Positions 13,537 to 22,917 of a DNA stretch of 36,689 nucleotides are shown piece after piece. The stretch's first letter is position 1, and each line of letters starts with the position of its first letter. The notes beneath the pieces are model-generated. The model was not told where the DNA came from. It worked only from the letters and a program-made list of their open reading frames with translations, and ran no database searches. The stretch spans positions 1 through 36,689 of the forward strand of contig NZ_BCVD01000026.1 in the NCBI RefSeq assembly GCF_001591565.1, given 5' to 3'. A program made the translations under genes and the position numbers. The DNA is from Priestia flexa NBRC 15715 (GTDB lineage Bacteria > Bacillota > Bacilli > Bacillales > Bacillaceae_H).

Positions 13537-15006
13537 ATGACTGTGTATAAAGATGATAGCGTTATGCTGCATACGGATTTGTATCAAATTAATATGGGTG
13601 AAACGTATTGGGAAGATGGTATTCATAACAAAAAATCAGTGTTTGAGGTGTTCTTTCGCAAGCTTCCATTTGGAAACGGCTATGCAGTATTTGCGGGATT
13701 AGAACGCATTATAAACTATATTGAAAGCTTTCGTTTTTCAGAATCAGACATTACGTATTTACGTGAAGAAGTAGGGTTTAAAGAAGACTACTTAGACTTT
13801 TTAAAAGAGCTACGCTTTACAGGAAATATTCGTTCAATGGTAGAAGGGGAGCTTGTGTTTCAAAATGAGCCCATTTTACGAATTGAAGCCCCGTTAATTG
13901 AAGCCCAGCTTGTTGAAACGGCTATTTTAAACATTGTTAATTACCAAACGCTAATTGCTACAAAAGCTTCTCGCATTAAGCATGTAGTTGGAGATCAAGT
14001 AGCAATGGAATTCGGTACTCGCCGCGCTCAGGAAATGGATGCAGCAATCTGGGGAACAAGAGCGGCATATATCGGTGGATTTCAGACAACATCAAACGTG
14101 AGAGCTGGGAAAAAATTTGGTATCCCAGTAGCAGGAACCCATGCTCACTCAATGGTTCAAGCTTATAAAGATGAGTACGTAGCGTTTCACAAATACGCGC
14201 GCCGCCATAAAGACTGCGTATTCTTAGTTGATACGTATGATACCTTAAAATCAGGCGTGCCAAATGCTATTAAAGTTGCAAAAGAATTAGGAGATAAAAT
14301 AAACTTTCGAGCGATTCGATTAGATAGCGGAGATTTAACATATCTTTCTAAAAAAGCACGTCAGCTTTTAGATGAAGCGGGATTTGTTGATACAAAAATT
14401 GTGGCTTCAAATGATCTCGATGAAGACACTATTATGCACTTGAAGTCTCAAGGTGCTCAAATCGATATGTGGGGTGTTGGCACAAAGCTTATTACGGCAT
14501 ATGACCAACCTGCATTAGGTGCTGTATACAAGCTCGTATCTATTGAAGGAGAAAACGGTGAGATGGTTGATACAATTAAAATTAGCGCTAACCCTGAAAA
14601 AGTAAGTACACCAGGCTTAAAGCGCGTATATCGTATCATCAATAAGCTGAACGGCAAATCAGAAGGTGACTACATTACCCTTGAAGGTGAAGATCCACAA
14701 AGTGAAGAACGATTAAAAATGTTCCACCCAGTGCATACATTTATTAGTAAATTTGTGACAAACTTTGAAGCAAAAGAACTTCATCAAGATATATACAAAA
14801 GTGGAGAGCTTGTGTATCAAACGCCAAACTTACAGACGATCCAACAGTATGCAGAAGATAACTTAGGGTTGCTTTGGGATGAGTATAAACGAACGCGAAA
14901 TCCAGAGGAATACCCAGTTGATTTAAGTGAGAAATGCTGGGAAAACAAAGCACGTCAAATAAATGAAGTGCGTAAAAAAGTCTCATCCAAATTAAATCAA
15001 GCGTAA
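13537..15006 (+). CDS. pncB: nicotinate phosphoribosyltransferase
   Basis: This 489-residue enzyme couples nicotinate to PRPP to form nicotinate mononucleotide. Diagnostic segments are LHTDLYQINMGETYW near the N-terminus, EFGTRRAQEMDAAIWG (with the PncB-type His replaced by other residues in this local block), GTHAHSMVQAY containing the catalytic His region, and the phosphate-binding RLDSGDL and GVGTKL motifs. The frame is open from a TTG at 13507, but TTTGGAGGAAA places translation start at the ATG at 13537. It follows pncA directly, using the nicotinate that enzyme produces. Confidence 0.93.
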   Translation: MTVYKDDSVMLHTDLYQINMGETYWEDGIHNKKSVFEVFFRKLPFGNGYAVFAGLERIINYIESFRFSESDITYLREEVGFKEDYLDFLKELRFTGNIRSMVEGELVFQNEPILRIEAPLIEAQLVETAILNIVNYQTLIATKASRIKHVVGDQVAMEFGTRRAQEMDAAIWGTRAAYIGGFQTTSNVRAGKKFGIPVAGTHAHSMVQAYKDEYVAFHKYARRHKDCVFLVDTYDTLKSGVPNAIKVAKELGDKINFRAIRLDSGDLTYLSKKARQLLDEAGFVDTKIVASNDLDEDTIMHLKSQGAQIDMWGVGTKLITAYDQPALGAVYKLVSIEGENGEMVDTIKISANPEKVSTPGLKRVYRIINKLNGKSEGDYITLEGEDPQSEERLKMFHPVHTFISKFVTNFEAKELHQDIYKSGELVYQTPNLQTIQQYAEDNLGLLWDEYKRTRNPEEYPVDLSEKCWENKARQINEVRKKVSSKLNQA

Positions 15007-15021
15007 AAGGGGATACTGAAG

Positions 15022-15708
15022 ATGGAAGAAAATAAGTGGAACGAACTGAAACAGTTAAATGATACGAAGCAACTCAATCAGCTTACTTCACCGGGAATAA
15101 AGATTGGAATATACGGTTCATCCTTTGATCCAATTACTAATGTGCACTTGTGGACCGCATCAACCGTAGCTCATCGTAAAAAGCTAGATTATATTATCTT
15201 TCTTCCATCTTCTAATAAACGTACAGATAAACGCTTGCAAATAACCGATGAACATCGCGTTGCCATGATTCAAAAAGCTATTTCAACTAATCCTAAATTT
15301 TTATTAGATACTCATGAATTAAATGTATTGCCAGGTTATCATTACACATACTACACAATGGATTATTTCAAAAAGCTTTTGCCAAAAGCAAATCTCTATT
15401 TCATCATGGGTGCAGACTTACTGGTTGATATTGCGGGTGGTAAATGGAAAATGTCAGAAGAACTTGTCAGCGAAAATCAGTTTATTGTCATGGCTCGAAA
15501 TGGCATTGACATGTTACAAGCAATTAGTCGCTCACCACTTTTACGAAATTATGATGATGGTCGCTTTCAGCTCTTAGATAAAGGATTAGCTATGGAAATT
15601 AGCTCTACTTATATCAGAGAGGAATTCGCCAGAGGTGGAGAACCTCGCTATTTACTACCAGACGCATGCTATGACTATATTAAGAATCATCATTTATATA
15701 AAAGATAA
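15022..15708 (+). CDS. nadD: NadD-like nicotinate-nucleotide adenylyltransferase
   Basis: A 228-residue nucleotidyltransferase of the NadD/CoaD type that would adenylate nicotinate mononucleotide, linking pncB to nadE. GIYGSSFDP begins the nucleotide-binding site, and the C-terminal EISSTYIRE motif (ISSTxxR) is intact. The (H/T)xGH signature reads TNVH: the last His is kept, but the Gly is Val. About 25 extra residues precede the fold. A housekeeping nadD usually lies elsewhere in these genomes, so this is probably a salvage-specific second copy. The operon position supports function in NAD synthesis; the altered motif lowers certainty about kinetics or substrate. Confidence 0.82.
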   Translation: MEENKWNELKQLNDTKQLNQLTSPGIKIGIYGSSFDPITNVHLWTASTVAHRKKLDYIIFLPSSNKRTDKRLQITDEHRVAMIQKAISTNPKFLLDTHELNVLPGYHYTYYTMDYFKKLLPKANLYFIMGADLLVDIAGGKWKMSEELVSENQFIVMARNGIDMLQAISRSPLLRNYDDGRFQLLDKGLAMEISSTYIREEFARGGEPRYLLPDACYDYIKNHHLYKR

Positions 15709-15733
15709 AGTGAGAAATTGAAAGGAGCTTATT

Positions 15734-16552
15734 ATGACAATTCAACAGCAAATTATGAAAGAGTTAAACGTTTCTCCAACAATCACTTCATCAGAAGAGG
15801 TTCGTAAACGCGTTGATTTTTTAAAAACATATGTAAAAACAGCTCACGCGAAGGGGCTTGTGTTAGGGATTAGTGGAGGTCAAGACTCAAGCTTAGCAGG
15901 AAGGCTTGCTCAGCTTGCAGTTGAAGAACTTCGTAAAGAAGGTTATGAAGCAAAATTCATCGCGGTTCGTTTGCCGTATGGAGTTCAAAAAGACGAAGAC
16001 GATGCGCAAGCGTCATTGGATTTTATTAAGCCTGATGAAACGATTACATTTAACATTGAAAAAACAGTTACGTCATTTTCTCAAACTTTTAATGAAGCAG
16101 CTGGTCATGAATTGGGAGACTTTCATAAAGGAAATGTGAAAGCACGTGTTCGTATGATTGCGCAGTACGCAATTGGCGGGGAACATGGACTATTGGTAAT
16201 AGGTACAGATCATGCTGCTGAAGCAGTCACAGGATTTTTCACGAAGTATGGAGACGGTGGAGCGGACGTCCTACCGTTATCTGGATTAACAAAGCGCCAA
16301 GGAAAAGAATTACTAAAAGAACTAGGTGCAGATAAGCGCTTATATGAAAAAGTTCCAACTGCAGACTTATTGGATAACAAGCCAGGCCAAGCAGACGAAA
16401 CGGAATTAGGCATTAAATATGATGAGCTGGATGATTATTTAGAAGGAAAAGAAGTGGCGCCAGAAGTAGCTGAAAAGATTGAGAAGCGCTATCGAATGAC
16501 TGAGCATAAGCGCCAGCTTCCGGCAACTATGTTTGATACGTGGTGGAAATAA
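15734..16552 (+). CDS. nadE: ammonia-dependent NAD synthetase
   Basis: This 272-residue protein is of the short, ammonia-using class without a glutaminase domain. It amidates deamido-NAD to NAD with ATP. The pyrophosphatase loop [16 protein letters not shown] (residues 45-60) is intact, as are [41 protein letters not shown] and the C-terminal KR-x-P region. GAAAGGAGC precedes the ATG. It ends the operon and is followed by a strong terminator, so five genes cover nicotinamide to NAD in order. Confidence 0.94.
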   Translation: MTIQQQIMKELNVSPTITSSEEVRKRVDFLKTYVKTAHAKGLVLGISGGQDSSLAGRLAQLAVEELRKEGYEAKFIAVRLPYGVQKDEDDAQASLDFIKPDETITFNIEKTVTSFSQTFNEAAGHELGDFHKGNVKARVRMIAQYAIGGEHGLLVIGTDHAAEAVTGFFTKYGDGGADVLPLSGLTKRQGKELLKELGADKRLYEKVPTADLLDNKPGQADETELGIKYDELDDYLEGKEVAPEVAEKIEKRYRMTEHKRQLPATMFDTWWK

Positions 16553-16562
16553 CAGAAATAGC

Positions 16563-16594
16563 AAAAGGAGCTCTGGTTGTAGAGCTCCTTTTTT
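16563..16594 (+). terminator. intrinsic terminator, shared by nadE and glcF
   Basis: A perfect 12-bp stem (16563-16574, AAAAGGAGCTCT, with 16581-16592) has a GGTTGT loop and T/A runs on both sides, so it can work for the converging genes. Confidence 0.9.
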
Positions 16595-16598
16595 AGGG

Positions 16599-17921
16599 TT
16601 ATTCTTGCACGGCTTCAAGTAGTAAATCCACGAGATGAACAGCTCTTACTTTCGAGGATAATCCTTCCCTTTCAATTCCTAACTTCATTTGAAGAAGGCA
16701 GCCTGGATTAGCTGTCACAATCGTTGTAGCTTGTGTAGCCACAGCATTTTTCATTTTTGTATCGAGGATTTGCATGGACATTTCAGATTCAACGATGTTA
16801 TAGATACCAGCTGATCCGCAGCAGCTATCTGCATTTTTCATTTCCCTATATTCTACGTTAGCAATGGCTTTTAAAAGCTTTCTAGGTTCACTTGATGTTT
16901 TCATGACGTTGCGCAAGTGACAAGAATCTTGATACGTAATCACTTGTTGAGGCAGTGAAAGTTTCATGTTGAAAAATTCAAGATCGACAAGAATACTGCT
17001 TATATCCTTCAGCTTTTTAGAGAACGCTTGAGCGCGCTCAGCCCAGTTAACATCATCTTTTAACAGGTGATCATAATCGATTAAAAAAGCACCACAGCCT
17101 CCTGCATTTGTGATAATATAATCTATTTTTAAATCTTCAAAGGCTTGAATATTGCGCTTCGCAAGCTGTTTCGCTCCGTCTTTTTCACCGCTGTGACCAT
17201 GTAAAGCCCCGCAGCAAGCTTGATTTTTAGGAATCACAATTTCACAACCCGCAAGCTGAAGTAGCTTCATTGTAGCATCATTTGTTTTCATAAACATGGT
17301 ATCCATCAAGCAACCAGAAAAAAAGGCCACTCGTTTTTTTGTTTCAACTTTTGAAAGCAAATGGGTAGGTCGATTTTTCATTTCCTTTAAAGGAGGAACA
17401 GTTGGTAATACTGTTTCCATTAACGCTAGGTTGTCTGGAAGAAGCTTTAGTATTCCGGTAGAGCGAACAATGCGTTGAAGGCCAGAACGCTGATAAAAGC
17501 TAAGTAACCCTGTCGCGTTTTGCATGCGGTTTTGATGAGGAAACAGGCCTTCAAATACCACTTTTCGAATCGTTTTTACAGGAATAGAGTGCTTTTTATT
17601 TTGATTGATAATATCTCTTGCTTCTTCAAGTAAATGTCCATAGTTGACTCCAGAAGGACATACAGGCTCACAGGCTCTACAGCCAAGGCACATGTTTAAC
17701 GATTTTTCTACCTCTTCATCAGGCTCAATAACACCGTCAACTACGGCTTTCATGAGCGCAATTCTTCCTCTTGGAGAATGCGATTCTTGAAAGCCTGATT
17801 CAATATAAGTAGGGCAGGTTGGTAAGCAAAAACCACAGCGCATGCAATTTAATAGTTCATCTTCATTCATTTGTTCTTTAAATTGCTTTTGGATTTTCTC
17901 ACGTTCTTTAACTGTTGTCAT
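16599..17921 (-). CDS. glcF: glycolate oxidase iron-sulfur subunit
   Basis: A 440-residue GlcF/YsfD-type subunit. Two 4Fe-4S motifs lie near the N-terminus (CMRCGFCLPTCP and CLGCRACEPVCP). Two CCG cysteine-rich domains follow, with CCGALHGHSG and CHLRN...CCGSAGIY. It passes electrons from the flavin subunit toward the respiratory chain during glycolate or related 2-hydroxyacid oxidation at the membrane. Its start overlaps the glcD stop by four bases, so the two are cotranscribed and coupled. A lactate-utilisation complex is an alternative, but pairing with a GlcD-type flavoprotein and CdaR-type regulator matches ysfBCD. Confidence 0.9.
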   Translation of the reverse strand: MTTVKEREKIQKQFKEQMNEDELLNCMRCGFCLPTCPTYIESGFQESHSPRGRIALMKAVVDGVIEPDEEVEKSLNMCLGCRACEPVCPSGVNYGHLLEEARDIINQNKKHSIPVKTIRKVVFEGLFPHQNRMQNATGLLSFYQRSGLQRIVRSTGILKLLPDNLALMETVLPTVPPLKEMKNRPTHLLSKVETKKRVAFFSGCLMDTMFMKTNDATMKLLQLAGCEIVIPKNQACCGALHGHSGEKDGAKQLAKRNIQAFEDLKIDYIITNAGGCGAFLIDYDHLLKDDVNWAERAQAFSKKLKDISSILVDLEFFNMKLSLPQQVITYQDSCHLRNVMKTSSEPRKLLKAIANVEYREMKNADSCCGSAGIYNIVESEMSMQILDTKMKNAVATQATTIVTANPGCLLQMKLGIEREGLSSKVRAVHLVDLLLEAVQE

Positions 17922-19330
17922 GTTGTAATCACCACTCGTTTTCGGGAATCTTTAGCAAAAACTTTCCCTGGGTTGAGAATGTTATTTGGGTCTAGGGAAC
18001 TCTTAATGGCTTGCATTGCAGCAATTCCTTCTTTGCCCACTTTAAGCTCAAGATAAGGAGCTTTCATGACGCCAACTCCGTGTTCACCTGTAATTGTGCC
18101 TCCGAGCTCAATCGCTTTAATAAATATCTCTTCAAATGCCTTTTCAACACGCTCAATTTCTTCATGGTTTCGTACATCTGTTAAACATGTTGGATGAAGG
18201 TTACCGTCTCCAGCATGACCGAATGTACAAACTGTTAAGTTATATTTTTTAGCAATTTCATTAGTGGCCACAACCATCTTTGCAATTTCAGATCTTGGAA
18301 CCGTTGCGTCTTCTAAAATAGTCGTTGGCTTTAAACGCGCTAAAGCTGATAGGGCAGACCTTCTTGCTGTGCGAAGATCATCAGCTTCTTTTTCTGAATC
18401 AGCTACCTTTACCGATACAGCATGCTCTCTTTCACAAATGGCAGCCATCTTCAGCATGTCTCGCTTCACAATGTCAATTGGTCCATCTTGTTCAATTAAT
18501 AAAACAGCTTTTACATCTGTAGGAAGCCCAATTTTAGCAAAATCCTCTACGACTTTTAATGTTGGTTGATCTAAAAATTCAAGCGTAGTCGGAATAATTT
18601 TATTCGCAATAATCGTTGACACCGATTTTGCTGCGGCTTCAAGGTCTTGATAAAGAGCAAGCATCGTCATTTTTGATTCAGGCATTGGTATTAGTTTTAA
18701 GATTGCTTTTGTAATGATTCCAAGAGTTCCTTCAGAACCGACAAACAAGCGTGTTAAATCGTAGCCAGCTACGTCTTTTGCGAGCTTTCCTCCCGTCTTA
18801 ATAACGTCTCCATTTGCGAGTACAACCTCAAGCCCTAACACATAGTCGCGCGTAACGCCATATTTAAGACCGCGAAGCCCTCCTGAGTTTTCGTTGATAT
18901 TTCCCCCGATTGTAGAAATTTTCATCGAGCTTGGATCTGGAGGATAAAACAGACCTCTTTCTTCTACTTGGTGGATGAAATCTAAGGTAATGACGCCTGG
19001 TTCAACTGTAGCAGTTAGGTTTTCTTCATCAATTTCTAACACTTGATTTAGATGTTTAAACAAAAGAACGATACCACCTTCAGTTGGACAGGTTCCTGCG
19101 CATAAGTTTGTGCCCGACCCTCTAGGTACAATCGGAATTTTATATTCATTACATAGTTTTACAATAGCTGCTACTTCTTCAGTGTTATTGGGCGCAATAA
19201 CGGCATCAGGCAGTGATTGGAATTGAGGTGTAGCATCGTAGGAGTAAACGAGTCGACCGGCTTTTGAGTCATCATAATTATGGGCGCCGACAATGTCTTC
19301 AAAGGATTTCTTGAGTTCAATAGGTATCAT
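17918..19330 (-). CDS. glcD: glycolate oxidase FAD subunit
   Basis: A 470-residue FAD-binding type 4 oxidase like YsfC/GlcD. Visible blocks are PRGSGTNLCAGTCP, the flavin-binding NINENSGGLRGLKYGVTRDYVLGLEVVL, VAGYDLTRLFVGSEGTLGI, CTFGHAGDGNLHPT and GTITGEHGVG. It dehydrogenates glycolate and possibly D-lactate. The minus-strand start has AAAGGAG ahead of the ATG. It lies 113 bases after the regulator gene, with a palindrome in the gap that may be its operator. No residue of the FAD signature appears lost. Confidence 0.9.
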   Translation of the reverse strand: MIPIELKKSFEDIVGAHNYDDSKAGRLVYSYDATPQFQSLPDAVIAPNNTEEVAAIVKLCNEYKIPIVPRGSGTNLCAGTCPTEGGIVLLFKHLNQVLEIDEENLTATVEPGVITLDFIHQVEERGLFYPPDPSSMKISTIGGNINENSGGLRGLKYGVTRDYVLGLEVVLANGDVIKTGGKLAKDVAGYDLTRLFVGSEGTLGIITKAILKLIPMPESKMTMLALYQDLEAAAKSVSTIIANKIIPTTLEFLDQPTLKVVEDFAKIGLPTDVKAVLLIEQDGPIDIVKRDMLKMAAICEREHAVSVKVADSEKEADDLRTARRSALSALARLKPTTILEDATVPRSEIAKMVVATNEIAKKYNLTVCTFGHAGDGNLHPTCLTDVRNHEEIERVEKAFEEIFIKAIELGGTITGEHGVGVMKAPYLELKVGKEGIAAMQAIKSSLDPNNILNPGKVFAKDSRKRVVITT

Positions 19331-19386
19331 GGTTATAGCTCCTTTTAAGTAAACGAATTCTTACTTTTATAATAAGAAATAGAAGA

Positions 19387-19408
19387 AGGATTAACTATGG
19401 TTAATCCT
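19387..19408. promoter_or_regulatory. palindrome between the CdaR-type regulator and glcD
   Basis: AGGATTAAC (19387-19395) and GTTAATCCT (19400-19408) form a perfect 9-bp inverted repeat around TATG. No U-tract follows on the minus strand, which makes an operator for the glcDF genes more likely than a terminator. Confidence 0.5.
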
Positions 19409-19443
19409 CTAAAGTGTAGCAGTTATTTATGCGGTATCGTTGG

Positions 19444-20532
19444 TTATTCATCTAAAAACAAAAAAGCGAGGTGAAAAATGAGCAAGTCCTCGGTATGGCG
19501 AAGGTTTAGTCCAGTTAATTCTTCGACTCGCTTTATTCGATAGTGTAGCGTGTTGATATGAATGTGCAGTGCATCTGCCGTAGCTTTGAAGGCTTGATTT
19601 TGCCTTAAAAACGTTTTAACAGTTTTTATTAATTCTTGATCATTCATAACCTGGGAAATGGTTCTGCGAATAAATTCAACCTTTGTTTCTTTTTTTATAT
19701 CTTTTAACAACATTTCAAGACGAAGGTCATCATCAAATATAATAGCTCCGGATTTTTTTGCAGTACTCAAAGCTCGTTCCGCTTCGTGAAAAGATTGATG
19801 AACCATTCTAGGAGAAGCAGGTTGTCCAATTCCAATTGAAGCGTTTACTTGATATCGAGTTTTGAAATGGCGGCTAATTTGCTTAGCAAAGTGAAGCGTA
19901 CGTTCCTTTGTCTTTTGGTCAGCTTGTAAAATAATAAAGCGGTCGTTTCCCCAGCGAACAAACACATCTTTGTTGTCCTGACTAAAGTTCTCCATAAGAT
20001 CTTTTAACATTTTGTTATTCATTACGTCTGAACAGTGACCGATTAAAACTTGTCGTTCAATTGAAAGATCGATACCAATCAATTCCGCTTGGTGGATAAA
20101 TTCTTCACTCCAATCGGATTTTTGGACCCAATCGAATACAAACGCTTCAAGTGCTCGCGCTTGCCATTCAAGCTGCTCGGAATAGTAGCGTTCATTCATC
20201 ATTAGTTCAGTCATTCTTTTTAAAATTTCGGCATAAGCGGATACGCGTTCTGGGTTACCGGTAATACCAATTACACCAGCAATTTGATTTTGAAAAAGGA
20301 TTGGAAGATTAATTCCCGCTTTGACGCCTTTTAAAGGAGCTTGATTTTCTTGAGTAATAATGAACTTTTGCTTTTTTTGCGTGCAAATGAGAGCTCCTTC
20401 ATGAAATGTATTTACTCGGTTTTTATCCGTGCTGGCGATGATCATGCCAGACGTATCGGCTACAATTAAATCTTCATGAATTAGATGATTGATTTCTGAA
20501 ATGATGCTATCTGCTAAAGATGCTATCATCAT
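19444..20532 (-). CDS. CdaR/PucR-type transcriptional regulator
   Basis: A 362-residue regulator. The first 130 residues form a putative sugar-diacid recognition domain (ADSIISEINHLIHEDLIVAD...GITGNPERV). A GGDEF-like middle part follows, and the C-terminus is a PucR/HTH_30 helix-turn-helix (QAFKATADALHIHINTLHYRIKRVEELTGL). CdaR-family proteins activate genes for organic acids such as glycerate, glycolate or glucarate. Location just upstream of, and codirectional with, glcD and glcF matches B. subtilis ysfB, so it probably activates this glycolate oxidase operon. GGGGGAAC lies seven bases before the ATG. Confidence 0.87.
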   Translation of the reverse strand: MMIASLADSIISEINHLIHEDLIVADTSGMIIASTDKNRVNTFHEGALICTQKKQKFIITQENQAPLKGVKAGINLPILFQNQIAGVIGITGNPERVSAYAEILKRMTELMMNERYYSEQLEWQARALEAFVFDWVQKSDWSEEFIHQAELIGIDLSIERQVLIGHCSDVMNNKMLKDLMENFSQDNKDVFVRWGNDRFIILQADQKTKERTLHFAKQISRHFKTRYQVNASIGIGQPASPRMVHQSFHEAERALSTAKKSGAIIFDDDLRLEMLLKDIKKETKVEFIRRTISQVMNDQELIKTVKTFLRQNQAFKATADALHIHINTLHYRIKRVEELTGLNLRHTEDLLIFHLAFLFLDE

Positions 20533-20677
20533 ACATGTTCCCCCGTTCTGTTTCTATCACTAGTGTAGCATAGTGGGAGTGAAGAGCTAGTAGTGAAAAG
20601 CATAGGCTTTAAATAGAAAGATAAGGAAGTAAGTCGTCTGGATTCTAACAAGAATACTTCACCTTTCTCATAATCTT

Positions 20678-20716
20678 GAAAACAAGAGGGGGCTAAAAGA
20701 GCCCTCTCTTGTTTTC
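20678..20716 (-). terminator. intrinsic terminator of the hydroxybutyrate dehydrogenase gene
   Basis: A 17-bp near-perfect stem (20678-20694 with 20700-20716, one mismatch) overlaps the stop codon region of the minus-strand dehydrogenase gene; the descending strand ends in TTGTTTTC. Confidence 0.75.
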
Positions 20717-21491
20717 ATTGAGCCGTATATCCCCCGTCAATAACGACAGCTTGACCGGTCACGCCTTTTGCTGCATCACTTGCTAGAAAGAGGGCGTAAT
20801 CGGCAATTTCACTTACATCTAATAAACGTTTCTGAGGGACGAGTGGATAAATTACTTCTTCAAGTACTTTCTCGAGCTCAACGTTTCTCGTACGAGCTAA
20901 GTCTTGTAATTGGTTACGGACAAGAGGCGTATCTACGTAGCCAGGGCAAATAGCGTTAACGGTTACTCCATGTTCAGCACCTTCTAGCGCCGCTACTTTT
21001 GTTAAGCCGATGACTCCGTGTTTTGCACTGTTATAAGCTGCTTTTCCTGCAAAGCCAATCAAGCCATTTATGGATGCCATATTGATAATGCGACCAAATT
21101 TTTGCTGCTTCATAAGAGGAAAGACGTGCTTTGTAGCAACAAAAGGTGCAGTCAGCATAATCTTTAATAAAAGTTCAAATTTTTCAGTTGGAAACTCTTC
21201 GAGTGGGGAGACAAACTGCATGCCCGCATTGTTAATTAATACGTCAACTTTTCCGTATTTTGCAGAAGCAGCGTTAATCATCGATTTAATATCATCTTCA
21301 TTTGTGACGTCTGCTTTTACACCGTAGACGTCATATCCCTTTGAAGAGAGTTCTTGCTCTGCTTTTTTAACACCTTCTTCATTTAAATCAGTCAAGACAA
21401 CCTTTGCATCATGTTCAGCAAAACGCTCGCCGATTTGAAAGCCAATTCCTTGAGCAGCCCCTGTAATTAATACAACTTTATTTTTAACCAT
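20715..21491 (-). CDS. 3-hydroxybutyrate dehydrogenase
   Basis: A 258-residue short-chain dehydrogenase. The NAD-binding motif GAAQGIG is at 11-17, NNAG follows, and the catalytic Ser-Tyr-Lys reads MASINGL...YNSAKHG. The block ALEGAEHGVTVNAICPGYVDTPLV is characteristic of D-3-hydroxybutyrate dehydrogenases. The enzyme interconverts 3-hydroxybutyrate and acetoacetate with NAD, feeding from polyhydroxybutyrate, which such organisms store. Length is standard. It is divergent from the MFS gene and has no operon partner here. Confidence 0.88.
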   Translation of the reverse strand: MVKNKVVLITGAAQGIGFQIGERFAEHDAKVVLTDLNEEGVKKAEQELSSKGYDVYGVKADVTNEDDIKSMINAASAKYGKVDVLINNAGMQFVSPLEEFPTEKFELLLKIMLTAPFVATKHVFPLMKQQKFGRIINMASINGLIGFAGKAAYNSAKHGVIGLTKVAALEGAEHGVTVNAICPGYVDTPLVRNQLQDLARTRNVELEKVLEEVIYPLVPQKRLLDVSEIADYALFLASDAAKGVTGQAVVIDGGYTAQ

Positions 21492-21669
21492 TGTTCATTC
21501 CTCCCACACGCTTTATATAAAACGCTTACTTTTCCATTTTATCAAAATAGTAGGTTGATATAAATATAATTGCTTTTCAAAAAAGGAAATTTTCTTTGGT
21601 TGAAGAATATAATACAAGTTCATAGAAAGTTTATACAGGAACGAGAAGGTAATAGAAAGAAGGTTTTAT

Positions 21670-22887
21670 ATGCAAGCAGCAGTAAAGTTACAAACGAAAC
21701 AAGAACAAACTATTTATCGTATTTTATTTGCTATCAGCTTAGGTCACTTTTTAAACGACTGCATGCAATCAGTTGTTCCAGCGCTTTTTCCCATTCTAGA
21801 GCAATCAATGAATTTAAATTATACGCAAATTGGTTGGATTGCATTTGCGCTGAATATGACATCCTCTATCATGCAGCCGGTATTTGGTATCTTCGCAGAT
21901 AAGCGGCCACTCCCATTTTTATTACCAATTGCAATGTGTTTAAGTTTAGTCGGCATTATTGGCTTAGCGCTAGCACCTAACTTTTATTTTGTTCTAGCGT
22001 CCGTGCTGTTTATTGGATTAGGATCAGCCATTTTTCATCCGGAAGGGTCACGTGTTGCCTATATGGCTGCTGGACAGAAAAGGGGGTTAGCTCAGTCAAT
22101 CTATCAAGTAGGAGGTAATACGGGGCAGTCGATGGCGCCTTTATTTACTGCTTTTATCTTTATTAGCTTAGGTCAGTTTGGTGCAATGTGGTTTACACTC
22201 TTGGCAGCGGTTGGTATTGTAACTCTTTACTATGTATCAACGTGGTACAAGCAAGAGCTGATTGTTCGAAAACAGTTGCAAAAAAAGCGATCATTAAATG
22301 AAATGAAAGTGACAAGCAAATTAGTATTCGCTGTTGCTTTATTAATTTTTTTAGTTTTTGCTCGTTCGTGGTATGGAGCTGGGATTTTGAATTACTTCCA
22401 ATTTTATTTAATTGAAGCATACGGAGTCACAATAAAACATGCACAAATCTATGTCTTTTTATTTATGATTGCAGGAGTCTTTGGCACTTTTTTTGGGGGA
22501 CCTTTAGCAGATCGTTTCGGAAAACGAAACGTTTTGTTGGTATCCATGCTTGGGTCAGCACCATTTGCACTTATGCTACCGCACGTAATGCTTGGTGCAG
22601 CAGCCCTGTTGTTAGTGCTTATTGGTTTTATTCTTCAATCTAGTTTCAGCGTTACGGTAGTTTACGCTCAAGAATTATTACCTGGAAAAATCGGCCTTGT
22701 TTCAGGGCTTATCGTGGGCTTGGCGTTCGGGATGGGAGCGCTGGGAGCCGTTATATTTGGAAAGTTAGCGGATATATATAGCCTAAAATTTATTATGCTG
22801 TTTTGTAGTATCCTTCCTCTAATTGGAATTCTAACGTGGTTATTGCCAAGTGACAAGCAAGTAAAAGAGATGAATAACGAATTATAA
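21670..22887 (+). CDS. fsr: MFS transporter of the fosmidomycin resistance (Fsr) type
   Basis: A 405-residue 12-segment major facilitator. The start GHFLNDCMQSVVPALFPILE, the motif GLGSAIFHPEGSRVAYMAAGQKRGLAQSIYQVGGNTGQSMAPL and GGPLADRFGKRNVLLVS are typical of the Fsr family. In Escherichia coli, Fsr exports fosmidomycin; the natural substrate is unknown. A GAAGG site lies before the ATG. It converges with the DHFR-like gene at a shared hairpin. Resistance should not be assumed from family membership alone. Confidence 0.85.
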   Translation: MQAAVKLQTKQEQTIYRILFAISLGHFLNDCMQSVVPALFPILEQSMNLNYTQIGWIAFALNMTSSIMQPVFGIFADKRPLPFLLPIAMCLSLVGIIGLALAPNFYFVLASVLFIGLGSAIFHPEGSRVAYMAAGQKRGLAQSIYQVGGNTGQSMAPLFTAFIFISLGQFGAMWFTLLAAVGIVTLYYVSTWYKQELIVRKQLQKKRSLNEMKVTSKLVFAVALLIFLVFARSWYGAGILNYFQFYLIEAYGVTIKHAQIYVFLFMIAGVFGTFFGGPLADRFGKRNVLLVSMLGSAPFALMLPHVMLGAAALLLVLIGFILQSSFSVTVVYAQELLPGKIGLVSGLIVGLAFGMGALGAVIFGKLADIYSLKFIMLFCSILPLIGILTWLLPSDKQVKEMNNEL

Positions 22888-22917
22888 AAGCCGTCAGCAT
22901 TATGCTGTCGGCTTCTT
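22888..22917. terminator. bidirectional terminator between fsr and the reductase gene
   Basis: Arms AAGCCGTCAGCA (22888-22899) and TGCTGTCGGCTT (22903-22914) pair with one mismatch. On the minus strand the stop codon TAA of the reductase gene forms the three-base loop, and the last codons form the ascending arm, followed by TTTT. Confidence 0.8.

Noticed and set aside
13976-14263. Long minus-strand frames inside pncB and other genes
   Set aside because: They are antisense shadows of well-supported genes and have no ribosome binding site or family signature.
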